Source of the DNA: Paenisporosarcina quisquiliarum_A
GTDB taxonomy: Bacteria; Bacillota; Bacilli; Bacillales_A; Planococcaceae
Length of the DNA stretch: 64,000 bases
Reading direction: 5' to 3'
NCBI RefSeq assembly: GCF_043641925.1
Contig: NZ_JBHZRU010000003.1
Coordinates: 158,014-222,013 of the forward strand
Shown: piece after piece, positions 8,560 through 18,092 of the stretch
Layout: every line of letters starts with the position of its first letter
How positions within the stretch are numbered: position 1 is the stretch's first letter
Notes under the pieces: generated by a model
Told to the model about the DNA's origin: nothing
Database searches by the model: none
What the model saw: only the letters and a program-made list of their open reading frames with translations
Made by a program: the position numbers and the translations under genes

Positions 8560-9489
8560 TTATCCATTATGTTTGATGGTATTTTTATAATACAAAATGG
8601 TTTCTTTTAAACCCGTTGAAATATTATGAATCGGCCTCCAATGTAATAAGTTTTTTGCTTTATCATTTGATAACAAGCTATTATTAATATCTCCAAACTT
8701 GGGGTCACAAAAAACTGGAAGTAGAGAGTTGTTCTTCATGATATTTTTAAACTCGAAAAAAAGTGTTAGTAAAGACGTTTGCACATTCGTACTGATATTG
8801 ACTATTTCATTATTTTCTCTATTCAATGCAGCTACGTTAGCTTTTGCTACGTCTTTCACAAAAATAAAATCTCTAGTTTGCAGTCCATCACCATAAATGC
8901 GAAGTGTCTTGGCATTAATAATTTTCTCGGCAAAAATAGCAATTACACCTGCTTCCCCATTAGCATTCTGTCTAGGACCATAAACATTTGCATACCGTAA
9001 TATTGAATAAGGTAAAGCGAACAATTCAGAATAGAGTTTAATGTATAACTCTGAAGTACATTTTGACAATCCGTAAAATGAAATTGGTTTTGTGGGATGA
9101 GATTCATCAATTGGTAAATAAAGTGGATTTCCGTAGACAGCAGCGGTTGATGCAAAAATGAATTTCTTTATTTTGTATTTAACACAGGCATCCAAGAGAT
9201 TAATTGTAGCTAAAATATTAATTTGAGCATCATCAATAGGAGATTCCAATGACTTTCCAACTGAGACTTGTGCAGCTTGATGGATTACATAGTCGGGCTT
9301 TTCTAAAACAAAAATGTCATCTATAGAGAGACATATATCTCGATTGTAAAATTTAGCACCTGATGGTATGTTTTCTTCATTTCCTGTTATCAAATTATCC
9401 ACAATAATTACCTCATAATTAGCTTCTAACAAAGCTTCTGCAATATGAGAACCAATAAATCCAGCTCCACCAGTAAGTAAAATCTTCAT
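8560..9489 (-). CDS. NAD-dependent nucleotide-sugar epimerase (GalE-like)
   Basis: 309 residues, extended SDR. GGAGFIGSHIAEALL is the NAD-binding GxxGxxG; STAAVYGNP and YGLSK give the catalytic serine/threonine and YxxxK. Family members interconvert UDP-Glc/UDP-Gal or their N-acetyl forms; the exact substrate cannot be read from sequence. It is the first gene of the operon in this window, 117 nt from the terminator of the next gene. GGAG lies 10 nt before the ATG. No convincing promoter hexamers were seen upstream. Confidence 0.9.
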   Translation of the reverse strand: MKILLTGGAGFIGSHIAEALLEANYEVIIVDNLITGNEENIPSGAKFYNRDICLSIDDIFVLEKPDYVIHQAAQVSVGKSLESPIDDAQINILATINLLDACVKYKIKKFIFASTAAVYGNPLYLPIDESHPTKPISFYGLSKCTSELYIKLYSELFALPYSILRYANVYGPRQNANGEAGVIAIFAEKIINAKTLRIYGDGLQTRDFIFVKDVAKANVAALNRENNEIVNISTNVQTSLLTLFFEFKNIMKNNSLLPVFCDPKFGDINNSLLSNDKAKNLLHWRPIHNISTGLKETILYYKNTIKHNG

Positions 9490-9633
9490 ACCTAATCACA
9501 CTCCATTTTTGGAATCATTAGAACTTTAATATTTTTATTTGGTCCCGTCAGCTACATTTATCTGTTATGTATATGAAGAAGTGTCCTAATTCATGATGAC
9601 ACTATGATGCTTAAGAAATTTTTAATTCGATTA

Positions 9634-9671
9634 AAAAACCCGCTGAAATCGATTAGATTTCAACGGGTTTT
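9634..9671. terminator. Rho-independent terminator after the MFS gene
   Basis: Arms AAAACCCGCTGAAA and TTTCAACGGGTTTT pair with one G-T wobble and carry A and T tracts on either side, so it can work on both strands. It overlaps the last codons of the MFS gene on the minus strand and insulates the polysaccharide operon from upstream transcription. Confidence 0.85.
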
Positions 9672-10870
9672 GTATTTGTATCTAAATGTATATCCCTACG
9701 TTTCATTTGTACCAAGAATATCGTCGTTAAGCTTAAACTTAATACACCAAATACGACAACCATCCATTGTAAGCCGATTAAATCTAATAATGCCCCAGTT
9801 GCTAATAAAACAACTTGGAAGATCACTCGTTCTAACATATTTCTGAACGAGAAAAATCGTCCATGAAACGCTTTTGGCATTTGTTTCTGGAAAATAGTCA
9901 TAGCTGTTGGGAAAAAGCATCCGACTGAAAATCCAAATACCGCAAAGGCAACCACTGATAACACTGGAATATTAGCAAATATTAAAATTAACTCGGCAAA
10001 ACCTATGATAAAGGCAAATACGAATAAAATCGTACTTGTTCTCCATTTCATGCCAATATATTTTACAGCTACTGTTCCGAGCATAAAAGCAATACCTTCC
10101 GCTGCATAAATGGCACCTTTAATGGAAGAGGAATCTTGCATTTCACTTATGTTTATGACCAATAAGTTAAATGATCCGATGAAGAGCAGTGGAATTAATG
10201 TCATAACTAACGTCATCATGACAGCTGGATAGGATTTTAAGATTGGAAACACTTCCATGAATCCACCTTTACCAGGAGCAGCGACTTTTACTTGAGCCTC
10301 TCTTCCCTCCTCCTCTTCAATACGGAGCATGAACGTGAAGATCAACAAACCTGAATAAGCGATGATGGACATGAAATAAAGTGACTGAAGGGACCAATAA
10401 ACCAACACTACACCAGCTAACGCAGTTCCAATAACTCGAGCCATTGTGGCTACATTCATATGCCAACCATTCATTTGTAATAATTGATCATCTTTTACGA
10501 CCAAAGGAATGGTTGCTTGTAGAGCCGGGAAATAAAAAGCAGCAGAAAGTTGAATGCTGATCATAAATGCAACCATCCACCAAATAGAACCAGTCCAAAT
10601 AGCAATTAACATAAAACTAACGCTTACCATCCGTCCAAATCCTGAAATTAATAACACGTTCTTCTTCTTAGTTTGATCAATGATTTTACCTGCTAATGGT
10701 CCAACTAGAATTCCAGCTAATAATCCGATTGCCATAATAACTGATTTTAAGAAATCTGAAGGAATACGTTCTTGCATGAATTCCAAGTTTCCAATAATTC
10801 CAGTCCATAACCCAAGCCCTGCAATCATTTCTCCAACTAAAATAATCCATACGTTACGATTTTTCCACAT
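9653..10870 (-). CDS. Major facilitator superfamily transporter
   Basis: About 405 residues with ~12 hydrophobic segments. GPLAGKIIDQTKKKNVLLISG is the MFS loop 2-3 signature. The family resembles MFS_3-type drug or enterobactin exporters; the substrate is not identifiable. ATG 10870 follows AGGAGTAATT directly, so it is preferred over TTG 10891. It lies just downstream of parC, but a short stem-loop separates the two. Confidence 0.87.
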   Translation of the reverse strand: MWKNRNVWIILVGEMIAGLGLWTGIIGNLEFMQERIPSDFLKSVIMAIGLLAGILVGPLAGKIIDQTKKKNVLLISGFGRMVSVSFMLIAIWTGSIWWMVAFMISIQLSAAFYFPALQATIPLVVKDDQLLQMNGWHMNVATMARVIGTALAGVVLVYWSLQSLYFMSIIAYSGLLIFTFMLRIEEEEGREAQVKVAAPGKGGFMEVFPILKSYPAVMMTLVMTLIPLLFIGSFNLLVINISEMQDSSSIKGAIYAAEGIAFMLGTVAVKYIGMKWRTSTILFVFAFIIGFAELILIFANIPVLSVVAFAVFGFSVGCFFPTAMTIFQKQMPKAFHGRFFSFRNMLERVIFQVVLLATGALLDLIGLQWMVVVFGVLSLSLTTIFLVQMKRRDIHLDTNTKPVEI

Positions 10871-10884
10871 AATTACTCCTATAT

Positions 10885-10917
10885 ACAACAAAGGGAGCTA
10901 TTATAGCTCCCTAGTTG
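10885..10917 (-). terminator. Stem-loop between parC and the MFS gene
   Basis: AGGGAGCTA and TAGCTCCCT form a perfect 9-bp stem with a 3-nt loop, 8 nt after the parC stop. The following tract on the minus strand (TTTGTTGTAT) is poor, so it may be a leaky terminator or a processing hairpin. Confidence 0.5.
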
Positions 10918-10924
10918 TACCCTT

Positions 10925-13354
10925 TCAAGCTTCTTGCTTATTTACTTTCCAAACGCGAACTACATCGCCATCTTTATCTGTGTCGATAATAAATGATCCA
11001 TTCGAATAACGATCTGATACACGAATTGGTTTTGTATCTACTAATTCGCGTGCTCCTTTAGTCGTTTCAATAATGATTTGATCTTGATTTTCTACATAAT
11101 ATACGCCACTTACTCGGTGTGCATTTGATTTTAATTCACGTAAAACCACAATTCCTCGTTTTGCACGTGATCCAGGTTCGAATTCTTTGAGTGACATTTT
11201 TTTGACTGCTCCACGATGTGTTACAAGGAAAATGTCTCCTGATGCTTCAGCTGGAATTGTTGCCGCATTCACTACCACGTCACCATCTTTAAGGTTAATT
11301 CCTTTTACGCCACCTGTTTTAATACCGGTTACTGGAACCTCTTGCATATTAAAACGAACAGCATAGGCATTATGGGTCACAATAAAGACATCATCTATAG
11401 GGGTTACTAAGTTGATATAGACGACTTCGTCACCTTTTTTCAAATTCATCGTGTTTAATGTGCGTGAATAACGTTGCACTTGATAGTCAGCAAGGACTGA
11501 ACGTTTGATTTGACCTTGTTTCGAAACAGCTAAAATATATAAATCTTCCGTGAAATCAACAATTGGAATCGCTTTTATAATTGTTTCATTCGAATCAAGA
11601 GAAATAATACTTGATATATGCTGACCGAGGTCCTTCCAACGTATATCTGGTAGCTCATGAACTGGTTGATAAATATAGTTACCCAAACTAGTAAACAGTA
11701 ATAATTGATGTTGTGTATTCATCGTTGACTCGAATAATAGATAATCTGAATCTTTCATGGCAAAGTCTTTTCCATTAGAAGCACTGTAAGAACGAGAGCT
11801 TGTGCGCTTAACGTAACCATCTTTCGTTACAGTCACGACTACCTCTTCGCTAGGTATCAATACATCTAATGTGAGTTTGATTTCTTCGATTTGATCTTCA
11901 ATAATCGATCTTCTCGGTTCTGCAAATTGTTTACGAATTGCTTGTAATTCTTTTTGAATGACTTTTGCTAATTTTGCTTCATTATTCAAAATAGACATTA
12001 ATTCACTAATCGTATTTTTTAATTCTGCTTCTTCATTTCTTAAATCCGTTATATCAGTGTTTGTTAAACGGTAAAGTTGAAGAGATACAATTGCTTCAGC
12101 TTGTGTTTCAGTAAATGTGAACTTCTGTATTAAATTGTTTTTAGCATCACGTTTGTCTAGAGATGCACGAATGGTTTTAATCACTTCATCTAAAATGGAT
12201 AAAGCTTTCATTAACCCTTCAACGATATGAATACGATCTTTTGCTTTTTGTAAATCAAATGCTGATCTTCTAGTCACAACTTCTTTTTGATGACCAATAT
12301 AAGCATCTAATAATAATGGCAAAGTCATCATCGTTGGACGTCTATTATGAATAGCGATCATATTGAAGTTATAGGCTATTTGTAAATCTGTGTTTTTAAA
12401 TAGGAATTGAAGGATACCTCTAGCATCGATTTCTTTTTTCAATTCAATGACAATGCGCAAACCAGTTCGGTCTGATTCATCACGAACATCTGCAATTCCA
12501 TCTAATCTTTTATCCAAACGTTGTTCATCAATTTTTTTGATGAGCATTGCTTTATTCACTTCATAAGGTATTTCAGTAATGACAATTTGTTCTTTTCCGC
12601 CTTTTAAAGGTTCAATTTCAGCTTTTGAACGGATAATGATTTTGCCCTTACCTGTTTCATATGCTTTTTTAATTCCATCAATGCCTTGAATCGTACCACC
12701 TGTTGGGAAATCTGGACCTTTTAAAACAGTCATGAGTTCGTCAACTGTGGCTTCAGGATTGTTCATTCGCATTAAAACTGCATCTAAAACTTCATGTAAA
12801 GCATGTGGTGGCATATCCGTCGCATACCCAGCAGAAATCCCAGATGCACCATTGACTAATAAATTCGGAAAACGAGCTGGCAATACAGTCGGCTCAAGTT
12901 CGGAGTCGTCGAAATTTTGGACAAGATCTACAGTTTGTTTTTGAATATCGCGAAGCATTTCTCCAGCAATAGCAGATAAACGAGCTTCTGTATAACGCAT
13001 TGCTGCAGGTGGATCTCCATCAACAGAACCGTTGTTACCATGCATTTCAATTAACATGTGACGAACTTTCCAGTCTTGGCTCATACGTACCATTGCTTCG
13101 TAAACAGATGTATCACCATGAGGATGATAGTTACCAATTACATTACCAACCGTTTTAGCTGATTTACGGAATGGTTTTTCGTTCGTATTACCTTCATGGA
13201 ACATTGCATATAAAATACGACGTTGTACTGGTTTTAACCCATCACGAGCATCTGGTAATGCACGGTCTTGAATGATGTACTTGCTATAACGGCCAAACCG
13301 GTCGCCGATGACTTCTTCTAATGGTAAATCTTGATAACGTTCGGTTTGTGTCAT
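10925..13354 (-). CDS. parC: DNA topoisomerase IV subunit A
   Basis: 809 residues. The N-terminal breakage-reunion domain carries AAMRYTEARLS with the catalytic tyrosine, and the GNYHPHGDTSVYEAMVRM region that includes the quinolone-resistance determining segment (serine at the usual resistance position is intact). The C-terminal part contains the beta-pinwheel repeats. ParC, with ParE, decatenates daughter chromosomes. It overlaps parE by 4 nt (ATGA), as in B. subtilis, and with plsY next to parE this identifies topoisomerase IV rather than gyrase. Confidence 0.97.
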   Translation of the reverse strand: MTQTERYQDLPLEEVIGDRFGRYSKYIIQDRALPDARDGLKPVQRRILYAMFHEGNTNEKPFRKSAKTVGNVIGNYHPHGDTSVYEAMVRMSQDWKVRHMLIEMHGNNGSVDGDPPAAMRYTEARLSAIAGEMLRDIQKQTVDLVQNFDDSELEPTVLPARFPNLLVNGASGISAGYATDMPPHALHEVLDAVLMRMNNPEATVDELMTVLKGPDFPTGGTIQGIDGIKKAYETGKGKIIIRSKAEIEPLKGGKEQIVITEIPYEVNKAMLIKKIDEQRLDKRLDGIADVRDESDRTGLRIVIELKKEIDARGILQFLFKNTDLQIAYNFNMIAIHNRRPTMMTLPLLLDAYIGHQKEVVTRRSAFDLQKAKDRIHIVEGLMKALSILDEVIKTIRASLDKRDAKNNLIQKFTFTETQAEAIVSLQLYRLTNTDITDLRNEEAELKNTISELMSILNNEAKLAKVIQKELQAIRKQFAEPRRSIIEDQIEEIKLTLDVLIPSEEVVVTVTKDGYVKRTSSRSYSASNGKDFAMKDSDYLLFESTMNTQHQLLLFTSLGNYIYQPVHELPDIRWKDLGQHISSIISLDSNETIIKAIPIVDFTEDLYILAVSKQGQIKRSVLADYQVQRYSRTLNTMNLKKGDEVVYINLVTPIDDVFIVTHNAYAVRFNMQEVPVTGIKTGGVKGINLKDGDVVVNAATIPAEASGDIFLVTHRGAVKKMSLKEFEPGSRAKRGIVVLRELKSNAHRVSGVYYVENQDQIIIETTKGARELVDTKPIRVSDRYSNGSFIIDTDKDGDVVRVWKVNKQEA

Positions 13355-15324
13355 TCTGTATCCTCCTCAGCATGAATGAGTTCATTCTCTAAAATATTGC
13401 TTTCCTCATCTAAGCCAAAATTAACATTGCTTTCAATCCATCTACGTCTCGGTTCTACTTTATCGCCCATTAAGGTCGTAATTCTTCTTTCAGCGCGTGC
13501 ATCATCGTCTATTTCCACACGAATTAATGTACGTGTTTCAGGATTCATTGTGGTTTCCCATAATTGAACGGCGTTCATTTCACCTAAACCTTTGTATCGC
13601 TGAATCATATATCCTTTTCCGATCTTACGAATAGCTGCATCTAATTCTGCTTCAGTCCACGCATATTGGAGAACTTCCTTCTTACCTACTCCACGGTAAA
13701 CCTTATATAACGGCGGTAAAGCGATATAAACCTTACCTGCTTCAATTAAAGGCTTCATGTAACGGTAAAAGAATGTTAGTAATAATACTTGAATATGAGC
13801 ACCATCGGTATCCGCATCGGTCATAATCACGATCTTGTCGTATGCGATATCAGGCACAGAAAAATCTGCACCAACCCCTCCACCGATTGCATGGATGATA
13901 GTTGAAATTTCTTCGTTTTTCATAATATCTGCAAGCTTCGCTTTTTCGGTATTAATTACTTTACCTCGTAAAGGCAAAATAGCTTGGAAACTACGATCTC
14001 TACCTTGTTTAGCTGAACCACCTGCAGAGTCTCCTTCTACTAGATATAATTCATTCTTGGCAGCATTTCGAGATTGAGCAGGCGTTAATTTCCCTGAAAG
14101 AATGGAAGCAGATTTCTTTGATTTCTTTCCATTACGCGCGTCTTCACGAGCTCTTCTAGCAGCTTCACGAGCTTGTTGAGCACGAATAGCTTTTCGTACT
14201 AAAGATGCACTTAATTCTGCATTCTCTTCTAAAACGTAAAGAAGTTTCTCAGATACGACAGCATCTACTGCTGCACGAGCTTCACTTGTTCCAAGCTTGC
14301 CTTTAGTTTGTCCTTCAAATTGAAGAATTCCTTCAGGAATGCGCACAGAAACAATGGCTGCAACTCCTTCGCGGATATCTGCACCTTCGAGGTTTTTATC
14401 TTTTTCTTTTAATAAACTCGTCTTCCGAGCATATTCATTAAAAACACGTGTTAAAGCAGCTTTGGCACCTGTTTCATGTGTTCCGCCATCTCTTGTGCGA
14501 ACATTGTTTACGAATGAAAGAATAGTCTCTGAATACCCATCGTTAAACTGGAATGCGAATTCAACTTCAATATCATCTTGAATTCCTTCCACATAAGCCA
14601 CTGGATGCAAGACATCTTTTTCTTCGTTTAAATAACCAACAAAAGCTTCTATTCCCGTTTCATAGAAGAAGATATCTTGAGTTCCATTACGTAAATCATT
14701 CAGTTCAATTTTTAGTCCTTTAAGTAAGAAAGCTGACTCGCGTAAACGCTCGCAAATAGTATCGTAATTATATTTTGTTACCGAAAAAATCGTTGGATCC
14801 GGTAAAAAATGAATGGAAGTACCCGTTTCTTTAGTTGAACCAATATGTTCAAGTGTTGTCACTGGGTGACCACCATTTTCAAAACGTTGGCGATATTTTT
14901 TTCCATCGCGATGAATCGTTACTTCTAAATATGTAGATAGTGCATTAACTACTGAAGCACCTACTCCGTGTAAGCCTCCACTCGTTTTGTAACCACCTTG
15001 TCCAAATTTACCACCAGCATGAAGCACAGTGAAAATTACTTCTGGTGTTGGTTTTCCGGTTTTATGCATTCCTGTTGGCATACCACGTCCAAAATCACGA
15101 ACACTGATACTTTGATCTTCGTGAATATTGACAATAATGTGGTGACCGTAGCCAGCTAGTGTTTCATCCACTGAATTGTCTACAATTTCATACACTAAAT
15201 GGTGTAAACCTCGTGCATCAGTAGAGCCAATATACATTCCTGGACGTTTTCTAACGGCTTCAAGTCCTTCGAGCACTTGAATTGCATCGTCATTATAAGC
15301 TGATATTGATTGATTTTTCGTCAA
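13351..15324 (-). CDS. parE: DNA topoisomerase IV subunit B
   Basis: 657 residues from a TTG start at 15324, 6 nt after GGAGGAG; this matches the length of B. subtilis ParE (about 655). A longer reading from 15387 is rejected because it would span the promoter. The GHKL ATPase domain shows EIVDNSVDE and the GGLHGVGASVVNALS lid; the TOPRIM domain shows LVEGDSAGG and DADTDGAHI; the C-terminal part has QRYKGLGEMN. It supplies ATP-driven strand capture for topoisomerase IV. Confidence 0.97.
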   Translation of the reverse strand: MTKNQSISAYNDDAIQVLEGLEAVRKRPGMYIGSTDARGLHHLVYEIVDNSVDETLAGYGHHIIVNIHEDQSISVRDFGRGMPTGMHKTGKPTPEVIFTVLHAGGKFGQGGYKTSGGLHGVGASVVNALSTYLEVTIHRDGKKYRQRFENGGHPVTTLEHIGSTKETGTSIHFLPDPTIFSVTKYNYDTICERLRESAFLLKGLKIELNDLRNGTQDIFFYETGIEAFVGYLNEEKDVLHPVAYVEGIQDDIEVEFAFQFNDGYSETILSFVNNVRTRDGGTHETGAKAALTRVFNEYARKTSLLKEKDKNLEGADIREGVAAIVSVRIPEGILQFEGQTKGKLGTSEARAAVDAVVSEKLLYVLEENAELSASLVRKAIRAQQAREAARRAREDARNGKKSKKSASILSGKLTPAQSRNAAKNELYLVEGDSAGGSAKQGRDRSFQAILPLRGKVINTEKAKLADIMKNEEISTIIHAIGGGVGADFSVPDIAYDKIVIMTDADTDGAHIQVLLLTFFYRYMKPLIEAGKVYIALPPLYKVYRGVGKKEVLQYAWTEAELDAAIRKIGKGYMIQRYKGLGEMNAVQLWETTMNPETRTLIRVEIDDDARAERRITTLMGDKVEPRRRWIESNVNFGLDEESNILENELIHAEEDTE

Positions 15325-15358
15325 ATGGTTCTCCTCCAAAAAACAAACAGATGTTTTC

Positions 15359-15387
15359 ATTGTATAGAATGAATGCCGTATTTGCAA
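15359..15387 (-). promoter_or_regulatory. Sigma-A promoter of parE
   Basis: -35 TTGCAA (15382-15387) and -10 TACAAT (15359-15364) with a 17-nt spacer. Transcription would start near 15352, leaving a short leader before the TTG start. Confidence 0.7.
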
Positions 15388-15454
15388 TGACTCTAGCGGT
15401 TTATTACAAGAATAGTAAGTTGAATCTATTAGAATATTAATATAAGATAAAGCG

Positions 15455-15483
15455 TTGTGACAAGATAGTACAAATGATAAACT
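15455..15483 (+). promoter_or_regulatory. Possible promoter of plsY
   Basis: TTGTGA (15455-15460), a 17-nt spacer and TAAACT (15478-15483), divergent from the parE promoter. The -10 match is only partial. Confidence 0.45.
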
Positions 15484-15528
15484 AGTTGTAAGTATTAAGA
15501 GTAAGTACTAACTTTAAAGGGGCATTTT

Positions 15529-16134
15529 ATGAACACTGTAATTATATTAGTTATCGCGTACTTATTAGGATCAATTCCATCAGCTTTATGGATTGGAAAA
15601 CTTCTTTATAAAACAGATATTCGCAAACACGGAAGTGGAAATTTAGGCGGAACAAATACGTTTCGTACGTTAGGAGTTAAAGCCGGTTTAATCGTTTCCA
15701 TTTTAGACATCCTAAAAGGAACAGCAGCTACTCTCTTACCTCTTCTGCCATTCTTTTCGAATACAGATGTACACCCTCTTATACTAGGTGTGTTGGCAGT
15801 TATAGGGCATATGTTTCCGATCTTTGCACAATTTAAAGGTGGAAAAGCAGTCGCGACTTCTGGTGGTGTTCTTCTTGCATATCACTGGCCGCTATTTGTC
15901 ATAATGTTGGCAGGGTTCTTTATCGTATTAAAACTGACAAAAATGGTTTCGTTAACTTCTATGATTCTCGCTATGCTTGGCCTACTTTATACAGTTTTAT
16001 ACAATATATTTTATAGAGTGGATATACCATTGCTAATTGTTATTATTTTATTAGCGACGTTTATCTTGTATCGTCATCGAGCAAATATGACAAGAATTAA
16101 AGCAGGAACCGAGCCAAAAGTGAAGTGGATATAA
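15529..16134 (+). CDS. plsY: Acyl-phosphate:glycerol-3-phosphate acyltransferase
   Basis: 201 residues with five or so hydrophobic segments. LLGSIPSALWIGK, GSGNLGGTNTFRTLG and FKGGKAVATSGGV are the three conserved PlsY loops. The enzyme makes lysophosphatidic acid from acyl-phosphate and glycerol-3-phosphate in the first step of phospholipid synthesis. Divergent from parE as in B. subtilis (yneS). AAAGGGGC precedes the ATG. Confidence 0.96.
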   Translation: MNTVIILVIAYLLGSIPSALWIGKLLYKTDIRKHGSGNLGGTNTFRTLGVKAGLIVSILDILKGTAATLLPLLPFFSNTDVHPLILGVLAVIGHMFPIFAQFKGGKAVATSGGVLLAYHWPLFVIMLAGFFIVLKLTKMVSLTSMILAMLGLLYTVLYNIFYRVDIPLLIVIILLATFILYRHRANMTRIKAGTEPKVKWI

Positions 16135-16164
16135 TACAATAGACCATGAAAGGCTGGTGTTCAA

Positions 16165-16455
16165 ATGAAAATCATCATTTCAGACGAAGCTATGAGTTGG
16201 TTTAAAGAAGAAATGGAAACAAAAAAAGGCGAACATATTCGCTTTTACGCGCGCTATGGTGGTTCTAGTTCATTGCATGCTGGATTCTCTTTAGGTGTTA
16301 CGAAAGAAGAACCAATGGAGATTTCAGTCGAGCTAATGGAAGACGACATCCACTTTTATATCGAAGAACATGATGAATGGTATTTTGACGGTCACGATCT
16401 TCATGTGGATATCGATCCTAAGTCAAAAGAACTTACCTACTCATATAAAAAATGA
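16165..16455 (+). CDS. yneR: HesB/YneR-like protein lacking cysteines
   Basis: 96 residues, 30 nt after plsY and probably co-transcribed. The sequence matches the YneR family, which has a HesB/IscA-like fold; unlike true A-type Fe-S carriers it has no cysteine, so cluster binding is unlikely. The function is unknown. The position next to plsY agrees with B. subtilis. The acidic segment ELMEDDIHFYIEEHDEWYFDGHD is conspicuous. Confidence 0.85.
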   Translation: MKIIISDEAMSWFKEEMETKKGEHIRFYARYGGSSSLHAGFSLGVTKEEPMEISVELMEDDIHFYIEEHDEWYFDGHDLHVDIDPKSKELTYSYKK

Positions 16456-16458
16456 ATC

Positions 16459-16496
16459 CAAAAACCACTATGTTTCAATACATAGTGGTTTTCTTC
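16459..16496. terminator. Bidirectional terminator between yneR and yneQ
   Basis: AAAACCACTATG and CATAGTGGTTTT form a perfect stem with an 8-nt loop and T tracts on both strands, between convergent genes. Confidence 0.9.
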
Positions 16497-16497
16497 T

Positions 16498-16794
16498 TCA
16501 CGCAAAACGTTTAAGTTGATTTAACATGCCTTCTTTACTCAAAATACTCTCTTGATAATGACCAAATAAATCATAATGTGGATAACCTTCTTTAAAATCA
16601 ATCCACTCTGGTTTTAATCCGTATTGTTTACCCCAGTGAATCAACCGTTCAACATCTGAACAACCAACTTTTGTTACAGTTTTACAACCTGGAAATCGTT
16701 CATCTAGCCAGTAATGAGTTAGAAATGAAATTTCTCCTCGACTTACTGCTTCCTTCCATGACATTAACTCTTGACGTTTGATTCCAAAAGCCAT
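16498..16794 (-). CDS. yneQ: YneQ-like conserved protein
   Basis: 98 residues beginning MAFGIKRQELMSWK, with FLTHYWLDERFPGCKTVTKVGC and WGKQYGLKPEWIDF. This matches B. subtilis YneQ as I remember it, and the neighbours agree. The function is unknown. It overlaps the yneP stop in TAATG, so the two are translationally coupled. Confidence 0.85.
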   Translation of the reverse strand: MAFGIKRQELMSWKEAVSRGEISFLTHYWLDERFPGCKTVTKVGCSDVERLIHWGKQYGLKPEWIDFKEGYPHYDLFGHYQESILSKEGMLNQLKRFA

Positions 16795-17219
16795 TAGTTT
16801 TTCACCCTTGCAATTTCACAATATTTTGCGTCCCAAGAGGGATCTACTTTTTTAAGTGGAACGGGTCTAAATGATTCTTTTTTCACTAAGACATGTTCTG
16901 ATTTAGCTGTTGCTGCTACTGTTCCATCTTTATGTAAAATCTCATAACCATAACTTGTTCGCAATTTTCCATGTGATTCAACCCAAGTACGCACAATGGC
17001 CGTCTGTCCATACTTTAAGGATGCCTTATATTGTATACTTAAATCAATTACTGGTGATAAATAGCCTTCACTTTCGAGTCCTGCATACGTATAACCTAAA
17101 TCCTCTATCAGATTGGTACGACCAATTTCCATCCAAACTAAATAATTTGCATGATACACTACGCCCATCTGATCTGTTTCTGCATAACGAACTTCTACTT
17201 CTTTTTCGCTTATAAACAT
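16794..17219 (-). CDS. yneP: Acyl-CoA thioesterase, hot-dog fold (YneP-like)
   Basis: 141 residues. EVRYAETDQMGVVYHANYLVWMEIGR is the 4-hydroxybenzoyl-CoA thioesterase-type active-site segment, with the catalytic aspartate in TDQMG. The protein would hydrolyse short- or medium-chain acyl-CoA thioesters. GAGGTGA lies before the ATG. The gene directly upstream is a FabG-like reductase with only 61 nt between and no terminator, so readthrough from the acyl-metabolism block is possible. Confidence 0.9.
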   Translation of the reverse strand: MFISEKEVEVRYAETDQMGVVYHANYLVWMEIGRTNLIEDLGYTYAGLESEGYLSPVIDLSIQYKASLKYGQTAIVRTWVESHGKLRTSYGYEILHKDGTVAATAKSEHVLVKKESFRPVPLKKVDPSWDAKYCEIARVKN

Positions 17220-17280
17220 AAATAAGTCACCTCAATGTCTATTATACAAAAACTAAATAGAAATAGCGTTACCCGGTGAT

Positions 17281-18021
17281 TTACATCATAATCCCGCCGT
17301 CTATATGAAGAACATGACCTGTTATATAATCTGCTTCATTCGAAGCTAAAAACAAATAAGCATTTGCCACATCTTCAGGTTGCCCAAGTCGTTGCAGCGA
17401 AACAGCTGAAGCCATCTTCTCAAGCATCGCCTGAGGAATTTTTTCAACCATACTTGTTGAAATGAATCCTGGCGCAACCGCATTCACTTGAATTCCTTTT
17501 CGACCAAACTCTTTCGCCCACGATTTAGTCATCCCAATTACAGCCGCCTTTGATGCTGCATAATTCGTTTGACCCACGTTTCCATAAACACCTGTCACAG
17601 ATGAAGTATTTATAATTTTACCGCTCGATTTTTCAATAAAATGAGGAACAACTGCCTGTGTACAATTAAATACGCCATTAATATTTACGTCTAATACACG
17701 TTGAAAATCAGACGGGTCCATTTTAAGAAGCATGGAATCTCTCGTAATACCTGCATTGTTAATTAGAATATCAATTGTGCCATATGTTTTTATTGTTTTA
17801 GAAACAAGTAAATCTACACTCTTTCGATCAGCAACGTCAACTTTTAAAAACGTAACTTCATACCCTAATTCTCTCAAGGAATTCTCTTGTATTTTGCCAG
17901 TCTGTTCATCAAAGTCTGCCATGATAACTTTGGCACCTTCAGCAACGAATTTTTTGCAAGCCGCAAGTCCAATACCATTTGCGCCACCAGTAATGATAGC
18001 TACTCTATCTTTTAATCTCAT
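17281..18021 (-). CDS. FabG-like 3-oxoacyl reductase / 3-hydroxyacyl-CoA dehydrogenase, copy 1
   Basis: 246 residues from ATG 18021 (AGGGGTG 6 nt before it); a GTG at 18030 is less well placed. Classical SDR: GGANGIG nucleotide loop, NNAGITRDSML, S-Y-K triad (NTSSVTG, YAASKAA). It is strikingly similar along its whole length to the second FabG-like protein at 20727-21467, with the same C-terminal DGGIMM. FabG relatives reduce 3-oxoacyl thioesters or run in reverse in oxidation. It has its own promoter with a FadR-type operator, so a role in acyl-CoA catabolism is likelier than fatty-acid synthesis. Confidence 0.9.
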   Translation of the reverse strand: MRLKDRVAIITGGANGIGLAACKKFVAEGAKVIMADFDEQTGKIQENSLRELGYEVTFLKVDVADRKSVDLLVSKTIKTYGTIDILINNAGITRDSMLLKMDPSDFQRVLDVNINGVFNCTQAVVPHFIEKSSGKIINTSSVTGVYGNVGQTNYAASKAAVIGMTKSWAKEFGRKGIQVNAVAPGFISTSMVEKIPQAMLEKMASAVSLQRLGQPEDVANAYLFLASNEADYITGHVLHIDGGIMM

Positions 18022-18063
18022 CTCATACACCCCTAATTCATTAAAAATCCTTTATTTAACATA

Positions 18064-18092
18064 AGTGTATCATAGGAAGAATGTTAATTGAA
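18064..18092 (-). promoter_or_regulatory. Promoter of FabG-like copy 1, shared with the regulator gene
   Basis: -35 TTCAAT (18087-18092), 17-nt spacer, -10 TACACT (18064-18069). Both hexamers are weak. The blocks TCATTCAATT and CTATGATACACTT, at identical spacing, recur upstream of the regulator gene at 31,649-31,681. Confidence 0.65.

Noticed and set aside
1..9489. Complete bacillosamine pathway
   Set aside because: Aminotransferase, PglC-type transferase and an acetyltransferase are present, but no UDP-GlcNAc 4,6-dehydratase is in the window, so the sugar cannot be named.
9604..9846. Plus-strand open frame opposite the MFS gene
   Set aside because: No ribosome binding site, low-complexity composition and antisense to a well-supported gene and terminator; similar antisense frames over parE, parC, acnA and the ABC genes were dropped for the same reasons.
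10925..15324. DNA gyrase gyrA/gyrB
   Set aside because: The order parE-parC with a 4-nt overlap and divergent plsY is that of topoisomerase IV; gyrase genes lie near the replication origin with recF in Bacillales.
16165..16455. A-type Fe-S carrier (IscA/HesB)
   Set aside because: The protein contains no cysteine.
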